Below, one piece after another: positions 1 to 10,707 of a DNA stretch of 27,540 nt (positions are counted from its first letter, which is position 1; every line of letters begins with the position of its first letter). The position numbers and the translations under genes were made by a program. A model generated the notes under the pieces. It was not told where the DNA came from, made no database searches, and was given only the letters and a program-made list of their open reading frames with translations. Source of the DNA: a virus; IMG/VR virus record IMGVR_UViG_3300028388_001893, positions 1 to 27,540 of that record; one strand, written 5' to 3'.

Positions 1-3000
1 AACATTGCCTCCACTCATATGAGTAATGGTAGTATCTAATGTCATTAGTCCTACGTCTACTCCATATAAAGTATCGTTAGTAGATAAGTAAACAGAGTCT
101 CCAGAAGAGTAGAAATCGTTTACACCAGGTTTATTAAATAAGCTGTCTAAAGCTTCTTTTACATTCTTTTGATTATTTCTATAGTATTGAATATTACGAG
201 AGTTAATGAACGGAGTTCTAATTTCCCAACCTCTTTCTCCATTAACAGACCTGGATTTCCAAACTCTTTCTAGAGTATAATTAATCTGACCTTGTAATTC
301 CAACTCATAAATATCCTCGTACCAGATTGAATCAGTGGTTATTCCATAATAATTATTGTCTGTACGGTCTTTATGAGAACCGTAAGAATGAAAGTATTCT
401 GGGTAATTGTCTGCTGGTAACTCATCTACTACAGAAACTATAGTCGGAGATATGTATATTGTAGGAGCCCCAGAGTAGTCATATTTTGTAGCATTAATGT
501 TAAAGGTTCTCGCCTTAATAGTATTATCTGGAGTCGGTATCGTTATAAAAATAGTATCAGTAATATTAGTACCGTCATTTTCGACCTGAATATTAATAAC
601 GTCGTAGTGCTGAGCCGCATAAAGGAAATTATAATATAAATTACTTCCAGACGAAGTCCTGTTTATAACTGTATCAAGAGCGCGAATTCCTAGCTCAATT
701 CCGTAATTGGCATCTTCAGTATTGACATAAGCAGAGTCTATTGTCTGAGTTACATCAATAATATGATTTTTACTAAATAAACTATCTAAAGCTTGATGAG
801 TAGTTGTTACTCCATTATCCAAGTAATCAACGAACCTAGAGTCTGCTCTCCCATCTTCTACAAACCAGTAGTAGTTATTTACTCCTTGAGCACTCCTGTA
901 AGGAGTGAAGACCACCGGCGTCCAGTAATCTTGAGGAGAGTAAGTAGTTCCTTTATAAACAGTCAAAGATTCGTTAGGCCCGTCTCCGTCGGTTTTCATG
1001 ATACTTGTACGTCCAGTAAAATCTCCGAAGCTTCACAACTCCGTAGCGCCTTCTACATCGAATACGAAAGCGTCATCTCTTCCGTTGTAGTCTCTACCGT
1101 TGTACTCAATTCTCTTCACTCTCATGTCGGGATCGTCAGGAGATAAAAGTATGTAAGTTATTTGAGAGTCTACATCTACTTCTAACATACGATGTTGAAT
1201 CCTTATCAAATCATACTGTTTACATAGAGGTCTAAGATCTATTGTTCCTCCTGTATTAGTGAAGAAAGTATCTAGTGTCATGTAGTTAACGGCACTGGCG
1301 AACATAGAATCTATCTCTATACGATGTCTCGTAAGTGAGTCAACATTTTTGTCTTGCTGTTTAAACAAAGAATCCAATGCTCCTTCTACGTTCTTTTGAT
1401 CGTTAGCGTAGTATTGTATATTCTTAGAGTACGCGAAAGGGCTAGTCATGATCCAGGCTTGCTGTCCTAATCCTGCTCCGTTTTCCCATCCTCTATTTAA
1501 GTGATAACTAGCGTACGGTTCTAGCTCCAAACTTGTTACATTTTCAAAGGTAATAGAGTCTGTTAATACACCAAAGACAGAATTATCATCTAAGTCTTCG
1601 TGTGCTCCGTAAGACACTATAAACTCGGAATTCGTATCTAAGGGCCCTACGTCTTCTATTTGTAGAATAACGCGTCCTAAGTAACCGGCACTCATATTAA
1701 AATTCCACTCCCTTGTTAACACTGTCTCATCTATAGTAGGAATTGTTAAATATACAGTATCTGTAACTGAACTCGCACTCATGCTTACCTGTACGTTTAC
1801 TTCATCATATCTTTTAGAAGCAGCGTATAAGTTATAGTATTCATTACCTGCACCAGAAGAGTACTCAATAACAGTATCCAAAGTTAGATAACCTACTGGC
1901 TCTCTCCATATAACGTCTTTTGATTCTGTAATTAAAGTGTCCCTGTCACTAGACAAGCGTACGTCTATTATATGGTTTCTTCTAAATAAAGAATCTAAGT
2001 CGATACGATGTTGTGCAGTAGTATCAAACAACTGGTTCAAACGAATGTTGTGAACGATGGTAGTATCAAATAGATCTGCTATGTCTAAGGTATTTAATGC
2101 TATAGCTGACTGCGCTACTGCTATGTCTATCTCATTAGCTATGATACGGTCTTTGTTAGTGGAGATAGAGTCTCCGTTAGCAGATATTTGAGTCCAGTGA
2201 ACAGCTAAAGAATCATATATTCTATTAATGTATTTCGTGAACCCTACTGTAGCGTCGTACGTAGAGCCGTCAAAGCTAGTAATGCGGAGGGTAGAGTCTG
2301 CTATTACTTCAAAAGTAACAATAGAATCTGCTACCTCATTAAACACGTCTTGGCTTAAGAGGTTGTTAATATCTGTTCTATGTACAGTTAAAGAGTCAAA
2401 GGCTCTCGTCAGCTCACTGAGACGTAAGGTGTCTTTAAACACGTTACCGTCATAAGTAGTTAAGGTAAGCACGCTGTCTTCTGCTGAAAAACTAGTAGTA
2501 GAGTCTGCTACTATAGCGTACACTAAAGTATATAAGCTACTAATATCTAACCCGTGCTGAGTTAAGCTGTCTTCGTGTATAACTAAGGTAGACAATATAC
2601 TATTTAAGACTCCTCGATGGTTAAATATAGAGTCTAAGTTAGCGCCTACATCTGCTCGTATGTTTGTTAAGGAATCATTCACTTCTACAATGTCTGTAGC
2701 GTTTTGCGATATGTCTCCTGTATTTGTAGCGATGTTATCGACATTGTTGTTAATCCTGGTATTGTGTGCTTGTATGCTATCTAAGTTCTCTGCTATATCT
2801 CCTGTATTAACAGCTACTGCCATCTGTAGATTCTTGATGTTAGTCTCCGCTAACTCTATGCGAGCTAAGTGAGAGGCTACAGAATCCAGTACGATGTTGA
2901 TGTATTTCGTGAAACCAACTGTTGTATTGTATATGTTACCGTCATGTGTAGCAATTCTAATAGTAGAATCTGACACTGTGATAAAACTAGTGATAGAGTC

Positions 3001-6000
3001 TCCAGGAGCAGAAGGGCCACTGTTACCTAAAATGTTAAGTATAGAATCTATATCGACTCTCTGATCAGATAAAGAGTCGTACAGTATAGGTATATCAGTC
3101 AGTCTTAATGTATCTTTATATATATTACCATCTGCGGTAGTCAGGGATAAGATGGTATCTACGCTAGATAACGTGAGTATACTGTCGTCAGGAGTAGTAG
3201 TGATATTACCTAACAGAGAGAACAGTGTATTAATATCTGTCCTATGTACGATGAGGGAATCTTCATTATTATCTGATTGAATAGTAACCAACGCTAATCC
3301 AGATTGTAGGATAGCGATGTCTGACTCGTTGATGAGTATCTGTGTATTGTTAGTTTCTATGTCTGTCTCTGCCTGATCTATTCTGTTAGCGTAACTGCTG
3401 ATAGAGTCCTGTATAGGGTAAAGTAAGGGTAAGATAGTTTTCTTAACTCGTACAGGGATAGAGAATAAGTCGTTATTCGTCTCAATTCTAACAATGGTAT
3501 CTTGGAAGATGAAAGCATCTACAATCGTATCTATAGTAGAGATAGGTATAGTTACCTGTACTACTTGATTGGTATCACTGAGAGACAAGCTCAGTATGTC
3601 TGCGGAGAAAGTAAACTGATCTACTCCCTGTTTGAGAATAGTATCTGGTTTGTTTTCTAAGACAATTAAGCGATTATTATGCGCTACTAAACTATCGTTA
3701 ATCAGACTAACGTCTCCTTCTAAAGTAGTTACCCTACCATCTAAGGAAGTAATCTGTGCCCCCAATACTACATCCCTACTAAATAAAGAATCTAAAGCCT
3801 CTTCTGTAGTAGTTTGGCTGTTGTTGGTATAAGGAACCTCACTCGCTAACTGATCGTCTGTACCAGTACTTGTAGCGATAGAATCAAATAAAGCGTTGAT
3901 ACGTTCGTTGTGAGAGATAAGAGTATCTCCTTGTTGAGTGTGCCTAGCAAAAGATAAGGCCAAAGAGTCATATATTCAGGCGTCGTCATATACACTTAAT
4001 GCGAAAGTATCTCTGAAGTCTAATCCATCTATAGTTTGTAGTCTGAACTGTACTTCTGTACCTGTCTCTGTAAAGGTTATAGAGGTAATAGAGTCAGCAT
4101 TATTAAGAGGTAATGCATTAACCACATTAATCAGGTTATTAAGATCTGACCTAATTGCGGTGGAAGTATCCCTATTAACTCCAATGCTAGTCTCAAGTAA
4201 ACCAAGTTTACTACGGTGAGCACTAATAGAGTCCAGAAGCTCCGTTTTGTTAGTTTGAATCAGAGTACTGTTATCAGTAATCAAAGATAAATGACTTGCC
4301 AGGGAATCGTAAATTCAACTATCATTATATGCTATTTGATTAAATGTATCCGTAAAAGTAAGTCCATCTACAGTGGTTATAGTCCATATACTATCTACTA
4401 TACTAAAGGTAGCTAAGCTATCTGTATTAGGAATGACAAGATCTACAGTAGTTACTATAGAAGTATCACTTAACTTACCAGATAAAGTAAGGCCATCAAA
4501 GGTTAAAGTTTCTATAAATTGAGGACGAGATACGCTATCAGTACGCTGTTCTAGGGCTAGAAGTCTATTATTGTGCGCTATAAGAGTATCTTGTATGTCT
4601 AATAAGGTGAGGTTAACGATTCCTATATCGTTACTATTGGATTGAATCATCCCGTAGTTTACAGAAATGTTAGCTTTATTAACGAGAATAGAGGAGTCGT
4701 TGGAGTTAATATCTAGCCTATGTACAGTCAAGGTATCCCAGATAGTGGTTAGATCTACGGTATCTGCTCAAGCGTTTAAGGTATCTATTTCTCTAGTTAA
4801 AGAGTCTATGTTACCAGGAGAGATAGCAGTGATCAATCCTCTGAGAGTAAGGGCTGTATCTGCTAGTGTTTGTTCTAAGGAATCAAAGTTTTGTTGAGCA
4901 ATGTTTCTTATAACAGTCATAGAATCTCCCAGTACAATACGAAGATTAGAAGTAGAATCTGCTACTTTCTGAGTAACGTAGTATAGAGTAGATACTTCTG
5001 TGGTGTCTGTTCTTACTACTAAACCATCAATAACGATTCCGTAACCAGGAGTTAACTGTTCAGGAGGGCCGTCTGTGACGCTGTTACGTCCCAGTAGTTT
5101 TCCTTTAGTAATGTCGTCTAATTTAGACAACTGAATATCAGCACCGCTAGAGATGTCTACATCTTCTATCGTGCCGTCAATGATTCGACTTCCTCCTATA
5201 TTAAGATTAAAGAGAGAGTCTAAGGCAGTTTTAACGTTGGCCTGACCATTATATAAGTATGGTACTTCAACGGCTGTCTGGTCGTCTGTATTGCCAGACT
5301 GAGCAATGTCATACTTTGTCGCGATACGGCCGGTTGTGTCTAACCTTAAAGTATCGCTATATATTCTAAAAGAGGAATCTATCGCTATTTGTTTGAGCGT
5401 ATCTCTAATACTATTAGGGTTCCCAAACAAGTGTTTCGCATCAATACTATCTAAAGTACTGAAAGGAATAGTAGTTCCTTCTCTAAAGTTAGACCCATCT
5501 ACGCTATCAATACCTGGATTATAGTTTATATTAAATAACGAATCCAGTGCTTGATCTACATTAAAGATACCTGGCACCCCCATATAGGGTACTTCAGTAG
5601 CCATTTGATCGTCTGGAATTAAGTTGTTTAAAACAAAAGCCCTAGTAGCTACTAGGGTGGTATCGACTTTTAACGAGTCATTAAACATTAAAATAGTATT
5701 ATCTAAATAGATAGTATCTGGCGGACCAGCGTTTCCAGTACCGTTACCCAACAAAGTTTGGTCTGGTATATCCTGAATTTTAGTTAAAGCAATAGCAGCA
5801 TCTTCAGCAATGTCTGCATCGCTGATAATAGTATCCTGTTCTATGAGATTGCCTAAGCTATCAATCTGATACTTATAAGCGATCTTCTCATAATGATCTC
5901 CATACGGAGCATACAAGAATACAGTATCTCCTGTCTTCTTCCAAAAGGTTAGAAGAGAAGCAGGCTCTGCTGGTTGCCTTAAAACAGGTTGCAAACTATC

Positions 6001-6477
6001 TCCTATATACTGTGAAACATCTAACTCAGACGTTAAGTAATTAGATAGTTGCAGAATGTTCTTATTCAGAATAGCTGCCCTTAGCCGTGGTGAGACACCT
6101 CCTGTAACAAAATACTGACTAGTAACAGAAGTTACTTGTGTAAGTTGTCCAAATCCTTTAGCAGGAGCGTTCGTATGTCCTACAGGATCTATCTCTATAA
6201 CAAAGGGAGATGAAGAGTTTACTGACATAATTTTAAATTCCCTCTCCAAAGCATCTATTAAGTAATAGTTGGAATCGGGAATAATATCCGTAGGGACATA
6301 TCCTCTACCGTCACGGTCAAAGAATGTCCCCAGGATCTTATATTCTCCTACACTAGGAGCAGTTAAGCCTTCTACTTCATCTCAGCGTGCTAAATAATTC
6401 ATCTCAGCTACAAACTGCGCGTTAGCAGTAATAGCCATAATGGTAAATAGCACTATATATAATATACGCTTAAACAT
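1..6477 (-). CDS. Giant modular tail-fibre/adhesin-like protein (3' end outside window)
   Basis: One reading frame runs from ATG at 6477 to the window edge (2,159 codons) once five in-frame UGA codons (6382-6384, 4768-4770, 4315-4317, 3976-3978, 1033-1035) are read as Trp; under the standard code it appears as five separate ORFs. The N-terminus (MFKRILYIVLF... then ANA|QF) looks like a Sec signal peptide with a plausible cleavage site near residue 20. Residues ~150-570 carry fibre-type modules of the form DDQ-x-A-x-EVPY followed by ALDSLF. Residues ~570-1420 are repeated beta-like modules alternating with heptad-like DSL-x-x-H-x-x-I-x-x-L stretches. Beyond residue ~1,530 there is a tandem ~200-residue repeat. 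It follows another fibre gene by 19 nt. Role (receptor binding or surface adhesion) is inferred from architecture and position. The signal peptide is odd for a virion protein; secretion by the infected cell is the alternative. Confidence 0.8.
13..1890 (-). repeat. Tandem ~200-residue repeat units in the giant fibre (at least three, a fourth entering)
   Basis: Within the giant fibre, the segment LDT recurs at about 1890 (LTLDTVIEY), 1282 (MTLDTFFTN), 683 (RALDTVINR) and 45 (MTLDTTITH), so units are about 600-640 nt long. Units 1 and 3 are clearly alike: both carry SSG-x-x-N/YYN, Y-D-x-(V/I)-N-(V/I)-Q-V, TIPT, YGAHED/YGSHKD, SPFAYSKNIQYY/TPFINSRNIQYY, QKNV and ALDSLF in the same order. Unit 2 is more diverged but keeps LDT, YD-x-I-x-I-Q, NNYY and ALDSLF. 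DNA identity looks low, so these are old duplications under protein-level constraint. The array continues beyond the window. Confidence 0.75.
2180..4440 (-). repeat. Short repeated fibre modules (DG-x-x-(F/Y)-x-DT ... DSL-x-x-H-x-x-I)
   Basis: At least six copies of a ~45-residue pattern are visible: a beta-like strand pair centred on TxDG-x-x-(F/Y)-x-(D/A/T)T, then a linker ending in YDSL or FDSL, then H-x-x-(D/R)I-x-x-L. Examples are TVDGLTFTDTF, TIDGLDFRDTF, TADGNIYKDTL, THDGNIYNTTV, TYDGNVFKDTL and SFDGSTYDATV. Two copies carry in-frame UGA immediately before IYDSLA. Such alternation of small beta modules with coiled-coil-like linkers is typical of long phage fibres. Confidence 0.7.
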
Positions 6478-6496
6478 AGCGACTGAGTTTATTAGA

Positions 6497-7417
6497 TTAT
6501 TGTAACCAAGAAAGAACCACGACTAAGCGTGATTTATTTGCGAATTCTGTGCCACTATCAAAAGTGAGAGTGCAGTCACCAGAACCGTAAGATACGGCAG
6601 GGTCAATACTACCTGCGTCAGAGCCAGAGTGAGACACATCTGATAAGTCTGCACCTGCTACAGAAGTAGTAGTACCTGCGTCATATACGTGTACAGTAGG
6701 AATCCAAAGATCCCATCCGGTAGTAGCAGTAGCGTTCCAGGTATTGACACTGTTAGAAGTGTCAGAAATTGTAACTGTTACGTCTGCATTAAAAGTAGCG
6801 TTAGACTGGATCGTTTGAGAATCAAGCAGTAAAACTACTCTACCTAAATCAGCAGGAGTAGCTACTGTGACAGTGTAATCAGAACCTGTACGAGCGATGG
6901 TCGTGTTAGCACTTACTGCCCAAGCTTGCCATTCTGTATCAGAGATTAGTTCTTTACCATCAGAAGTAACAACCAAATCTCCAGAAGATAAACTAAGACC
7001 TGCTCCAAGAGCTAGTTCTTGAATAACTCCAGCACCAGCAGCTTCGCGTCCTAAGATACGATCTGTAGCGATGTCTTGAACTTTAGGGAAAGTTACTGCA
7101 TTAGCAGCGATTTGAGCAGTGTCTACTCCTCCGTCCGCTACTTTGTAAGGACTACCGACAGTACCTAGACCATCAATAGTGCTTCCGTCTACATTAATTG
7201 TAGCTGAGAAGTTAAGCACTCCTTCACCAATCTTCTGATTGATCCACCCTGCCAGTTCTACTTCTTGTGCTCCTGGATGAGACTTGAAATCTCCCGCATT
7301 GTTTACTCCTCTACCACCAGTACGACGACCTGCATTGTAAGGGATGTATACTACGTCAGGATAACTACCATCTAGCGTATCTTGAAATGCTTCGTTTGAA
7401 TTTAAAAAGAATTCCAT
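6497..7417 (-). CDS. Fibre protein (short tail or head fibre)
   Basis: 306 residues, ATG start, TAA stop. Residues ~85-150 hold fibre-type modules: VGSPYKVADG, DTAQIAANAVTFPKVQDI, then RILGREAAGAG, ELALGAGLSL. The giant downstream protein has related modules (ADIAEDAAIALTKIQDI; SGADIQLSKLDDI with LLGRN), so the two probably belong to one adhesion apparatus. The C-terminal half is Thr/Ser/Asp-rich and predicted beta, ending in LVVVLSWLQ. All Trp codons are UGG. It sits 19 nt upstream of the giant fibre and just after a terminator, so the two fibre genes may form their own transcription unit. I infer fibre or receptor-binding function from composition and modules, not from a recognised named family. 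Confidence 0.65.
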   Translation of the reverse strand: MEFFLNSNEAFQDTLDGSYPDVVYIPYNAGRRTGGRGVNNAGDFKSHPGAQEVELAGWINQKIGEGVLNFSATINVDGSTIDGLGTVGSPYKVADGGVDTAQIAANAVTFPKVQDIATDRILGREAAGAGVIQELALGAGLSLSSGDLVVTSDGKELISDTEWQAWAVSANTTIARTGSDYTVTVATPADLGRVVLLLDSQTIQSNATFNADVTVTISDTSNSVNTWNATATTGWDLWIPTVHVYDAGTTTSVAGADLSDVSHSGSDAGSIDPAVSYGSGDCTLTFDSGTEFANKSRLVVVLSWLQ

Positions 7418-7440
7418 TTTTATATTGTTTCTTTTTTAAT

Positions 7441-7479
7441 AAAAATAAGGTAGGTAAGCTACGTAAAGCCACCTACCTT
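7441..7479 (-). terminator. Intrinsic terminator after the structural gene at 7502
   Basis: On the minus strand a perfect 9-bp stem (AAGGTAGGT / ACCTACCTT, at 7471-7479 and 7447-7455) with a 15-nt loop is followed by ATTTTTATT. It lies 22 nt after the stop codon of the upstream gene and before the fibre gene. Confidence 0.75.
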
Positions 7480-7501
7480 TTAAATTAATATTCGTATTTC
7501 T

Positions 7502-8833
7502 TTACGCAGTTTCTACAGTAGCGTTTACACTAGCAGCGTATGCGTTGATTGCTGTATCAAGCTGACCGATGGTAGTGCTGTCCCCAGATGGGATACATAC
7601 GTAAGCAGTCTGAGGGCTGATTACTACATTACCTGTGTCTACTTGTGCAGAATCGTAATGACGAATGATGTAAGTAGTGTAAGTTTCCGCATCCACAATA
7701 GGAGTGGAGAACTCAACAACTGGATCTTGAGTGTGGTCCAGGTTATACTTACGTTGTCCGTGAGTTGCTTTGTACTTAAGTCTGAGTTGACGAGAAGTTC
7801 CGTTGCCTTCAAAAGCTTGGGAAGTATCTTCTGCCCAAACAGTAGAAGCAAATCCAGCTTTCAATCCTACTTTCAAGGTAGTCTTAGTAGCCAGCATCTC
7901 ATCATCAAATACTAAGTTTCTGTCCAAGCCTACCAGTGCGATAGCGTCTGCTACATTTGCAGTCGCTCCTGCCGTAGCGGTATTTACTTTTACGATAGAG
8001 CATCCTGAAGGTAGGGCTGCTTGGAAATTCGTTACTTGTTCTGCTGTTAAGCTGATGTTAACGTCTTTTCCGTTTACAGTCATAACTGGCAAGTTACCTG
8101 CTGATAAACCAGCAAGGGTCTGCCCTTCGTCACCAGACAAGTCTAGTGCCAAAGCTACTACCATATGCCCAGATCCGTACAAACGACGGTTAGGAGTCAT
8201 GATCGCAGAGTTCTTGTTTACTGAGTATACCAGGTTCTGAATCATGTGATCCAAAGGATTGGTAGTCCCCAAAGCAGTGTAATTAGGTGTGCGGAAAAAT
8301 GGCGCATACTGATTGGTGTTCATAGAAGCTGCAAGGCGCTCATCGAAGTAGCGTCCGTAGAAGCTAATTCCTAAGCGGTATTCTGTCAAGTCTTGAGGAG
8401 TACCTAAACCACCCGTAGCAACAGCTCCAGTATCTCCAATTACCCAGATAGACTGAGTAGGAGCCTGATAAACCTGCTTAGTGATTCTCAAAGTGTTTCG
8501 TCCGTCAATATCTCCAGTACGCTCGAAAGGTCTAGAGAACAGAGGATACTTCTTTGTAGAACCGGCCGGGTTAGCACTATCTTCTGTACCTTGAGCAATG
8601 TACATAATAGGAGCCTCGGTTACAGTAGGAGTAGTGTCAGTAGCTACGTTTAAAGCTACGCTTCCTAATGCAGAACCAGAGAAAAGACCAAGCTGCCCAT
8701 CGGCAAGTCTGACTGCTCCAGTAGTTGCGTTGTTAATATGATTTCCAGAACCAGCAGTATTATAAAGAGCTTGATCGCTTTTTCCTACTACGAATGTTTC
8801 TACTGCTCTTTTGTTAGTTGTGTGCCTGCTCAT
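7502..8833 (-). CDS. Structural protein (crAss-type virion protein, function uncertain)
   Basis: 443 residues, ATG start preceded by an A-rich leader, TAA stop, followed by a strong terminator. The protein is rich in Ala, Thr, Gly and Asn, with few Cys and no membrane segment or signal peptide, as expected of a capsid-surface, tail or head-fibre component. It lies in the virion cluster between the adaptor-type protein (8847-9578) and the fibres. Both Trp codons are UGG. I do not recognise a named domain. Auxiliary capsid protein and tail-tube or sheath-like protein are both possible; proteins of similar size and composition occupy this part of crAss-like genomes. Confidence 0.55.
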   Translation of the reverse strand: MSRHTTNKRAVETFVVGKSDQALYNTAGSGNHINNATTGAVRLADGQLGLFSGSALGSVALNVATDTTPTVTEAPIMYIAQGTEDSANPAGSTKKYPLFSRPFERTGDIDGRNTLRITKQVYQAPTQSIWVIGDTGAVATGGLGTPQDLTEYRLGISFYGRYFDERLAASMNTNQYAPFFRTPNYTALGTTNPLDHMIQNLVYSVNKNSAIMTPNRRLYGSGHMVVALALDLSGDEGQTLAGLSAGNLPVMTVNGKDVNISLTAEQVTNFQAALPSGCSIVKVNTATAGATANVADAIALVGLDRNLVFDDEMLATKTTLKVGLKAGFASTVWAEDTSQAFEGNGTSRQLRLKYKATHGQRKYNLDHTQDPVVEFSTPIVDAETYTTYIIRHYDSAQVDTGNVVISPQTAYVCIPSGDSTTIGQLDTAINAYAASVNATVETA

Positions 8834-8846
8834 TTTTTAAATATTA

Positions 8847-9578
8847 TTAGTCTTGTTGTAATAGACCCTGAGCGTGAATTTGATAAGTGTTAGGGTCTGT
8901 CATTATTCGGGCTGCTAATTCTACAGCCTGATCTACAATTTGAGGATGCATGTGGTTGCTTAGTTCACAGTCTTGGGAACCTCCTGATTCTCCATTGATA
9001 TACTCGTAAGAACCCTCATACATTCTTTTAGGTTGTTTTAAATACTCAAGATAAAAATCTGAGATAGTGAGATCTGTCCTAGGATATAAGTAAAGAGAGG
9101 AACCTTGACCATCCGAAGAACGTCCAAAGTTCCCTATAATCTCTTTCTCATTAGATTGAGTAAAAGGGTCGTCCAAAGAAAAGCCTAAATCATCTGACTG
9201 AATAACAACTATTACAGCTTTTTTATAAGTACATTTTCCATCTGTTTGCGTACCGTGAGCACGTAAATAATATAAATAAGGTTGTTTTAGATTGTCTAAA
9301 TCTACCTCATAGATATGTTCATCATCGTGATACACTGGAATAATGGAAGGCTGTTCAGGATAACGCACATGTAACTGTTTCAGATCCTCTGTGCGTTTCT
9401 GAATCTGTTCATAACTAGCGCGGTAGTTATTGTTCTCGCCCAGTCTTTTCTGAATGATGATATCCTGGGCTCTGTTCAAGAGCCAGTCTACTTGTGCTAC
9501 ATTAAAGTACTGATTCACTTGGTTACCAAGCTGATTAAACTTGAAAGTGAAATCGTAGTGCATTTCCTGAATAGTCAT
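8847..9578 (-). CDS. Adaptor/ring-type head-tail connector protein (crAss-like family)
   Basis: 243 residues. The N-terminus (MTIQEMHYDFTFKFNQLG ... FNVAQVDWLLNRAQDIII) resembles a conserved crAss-like virion family in which an (I/V)DWLLN-A-Q motif follows a short helical start. The C-terminus (QIVDQAVELAARIM) is helical, and the middle is probably beta. Its ATG overlaps the stop of the upstream gene (TAATG), suggesting coupled translation. The helical ends, size and position two genes after the MCP fit a head-completion or tail-ring adaptor; that role is inferred from context and family resemblance. Confidence 0.55.
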   Translation of the reverse strand: MTIQEMHYDFTFKFNQLGNQVNQYFNVAQVDWLLNRAQDIIIQKRLGENNNYRASYEQIQKRTEDLKQLHVRYPEQPSIIPVYHDDEHIYEVDLDNLKQPYLYYLRAHGTQTDGKCTYKKAVIVVIQSDDLGFSLDDPFTQSNEKEIIGNFGRSSDGQGSSLYLYPRTDLTISDFYLEYLKQPKRMYEGSYEYINGESGGSQDCELSNHMHPQIVDQAVELAARIMTDPNTYQIHAQGLLQQD

Positions 9579-10582
9579 TAGAATATAGTTTTAGCTTTTA
9601 GTTGTTGTTTTAAGTCTTCAACGAATCCTTCTTTAGCTGGGCTTAACAAGAAATCAACTGCTTCTGGATACCGATCTCCAAGAACGATTGTCCCTTGAGG
9701 GCGATTCCAGGTATAAGTTTCTCCTTTCTCATAGATGATTCGAGTGTCTAAAGATTGCTTCAGTAAGAGTCGAGCATCAAGCTCTTTTCTTCCCAAGTCA
9801 TTCTTCGTTAACTCGTACAGTTCATTGAACTTATCTATGTTTGTGGATACTGCACTGAAATCATTTTGCGTGATATAATCATACAATAGATTATCTACAG
9901 TTTCTTCTGTCAATTCTGTCGTGCTTTTAGCTAAGTCAAGTATCCAAACAAACTGCTTTTTACGCTTATCCGTCATCTTCTTATCTTCTAAAGCAGCGAT
10001 GGCTGAGCGTATAGCTTTTGTTCTAGTATACTTAATTTCTTCACTTTCGTTTTTCAAAGCGATGTAGTGAGTAGCGTGAGGCCATTTACGGGCTTGGTAC
10101 TCTTTCTCTGAATTAGCTACGTACTTAGAGTCTATCATAACTCTGTACCCTAATTCTCCTTCCATCGAGTTTAAGTCGAAAGCAGTTGATCCGTCGTTCA
10201 ACTTTCAAATTTTAGTCTGATAATAAGTAGGCTTGTCTTCTCCTACCTTATTTGATCTACCCCAAGGACGGTTATTTAAAAAGTCTTTTCCAGTACCCCA
10301 CTTAACTTCCATCTTTTGTTGGAGCGTTAGTGCGTTACCTTGATCATCCATTTTAACTTTCCCGTTCTCTTTCCAAGGTTTATAACTGAGTCCGTTTAAG
10401 AGGCCCCCTATTCTAGGAGAGTATAAAGCAGTAATAGCATCCTTCGCATCTCCGATTTTTGTCTTATTCATACGTTTATCCGAGGATGGATTCCGCCACT
10501 CTCCTATTAGGGTAGCTGTTCTTCTTGGTATACTCTTTATAAAAACTAGATCTTTATTTGAGTTATTTGTTAATATTTCCAT
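9578..10582 (-). CDS. Conserved structural protein after the MCP, with one recoded UGA
   Basis: 334 residues when the UGA at 10205-10207 is read as Trp (context TKI-W-KLNDGS). The standard code would split it into a 125-residue piece and a 207-residue piece opening at a TTG. The junction is the same frame with no indel, so one protein is the simpler reading. The N-terminal part is basic and Trp-rich (GEWRNPSSDK, RPWGRS); the C-terminal part is largely helical and Lys/Glu-rich. No named domain is recognised. Position between MCP and the adaptor-type protein suggests a head-completion or connector role. It follows the MCP by 125 nt, with a possible RNA hairpin between them. Confidence 0.6.
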
Positions 10583-10633
10583 TGCCTTTAAATTCCTTAC
10601 TTTTCTAAAGCGTGTTTTAGTTCCACACTTCCC

Positions 10634-10676
10634 CTAAATCATGGGAGGACCAGTAACCTTTGAAGTCCCTATTTAG
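10634..10676 (-). other. Possible RNA hairpin between MCP and the next gene
   Basis: Nested inverted repeats: CTAAAT (10634-10639) with ATTTAG (10671-10676), and GGAC (10647-10650) with GTCC (10665-10668). No U-tract follows on the minus strand, so it is not a standard terminator. It could be a processing site or attenuator reducing expression after the MCP. Evidence is weak. Confidence 0.25.
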
Positions 10677-10707
10677 AGATTAGAGTATTTTTAATAAATT
10701 AAATGAC

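Noticed and set aside
9578-10201. Independent gene starting at TTG 10201
   Set aside because: The frame continues upstream through UGA into an ATG-started frame with no shift; under the Trp reading a single 334-residue protein explains both parts.
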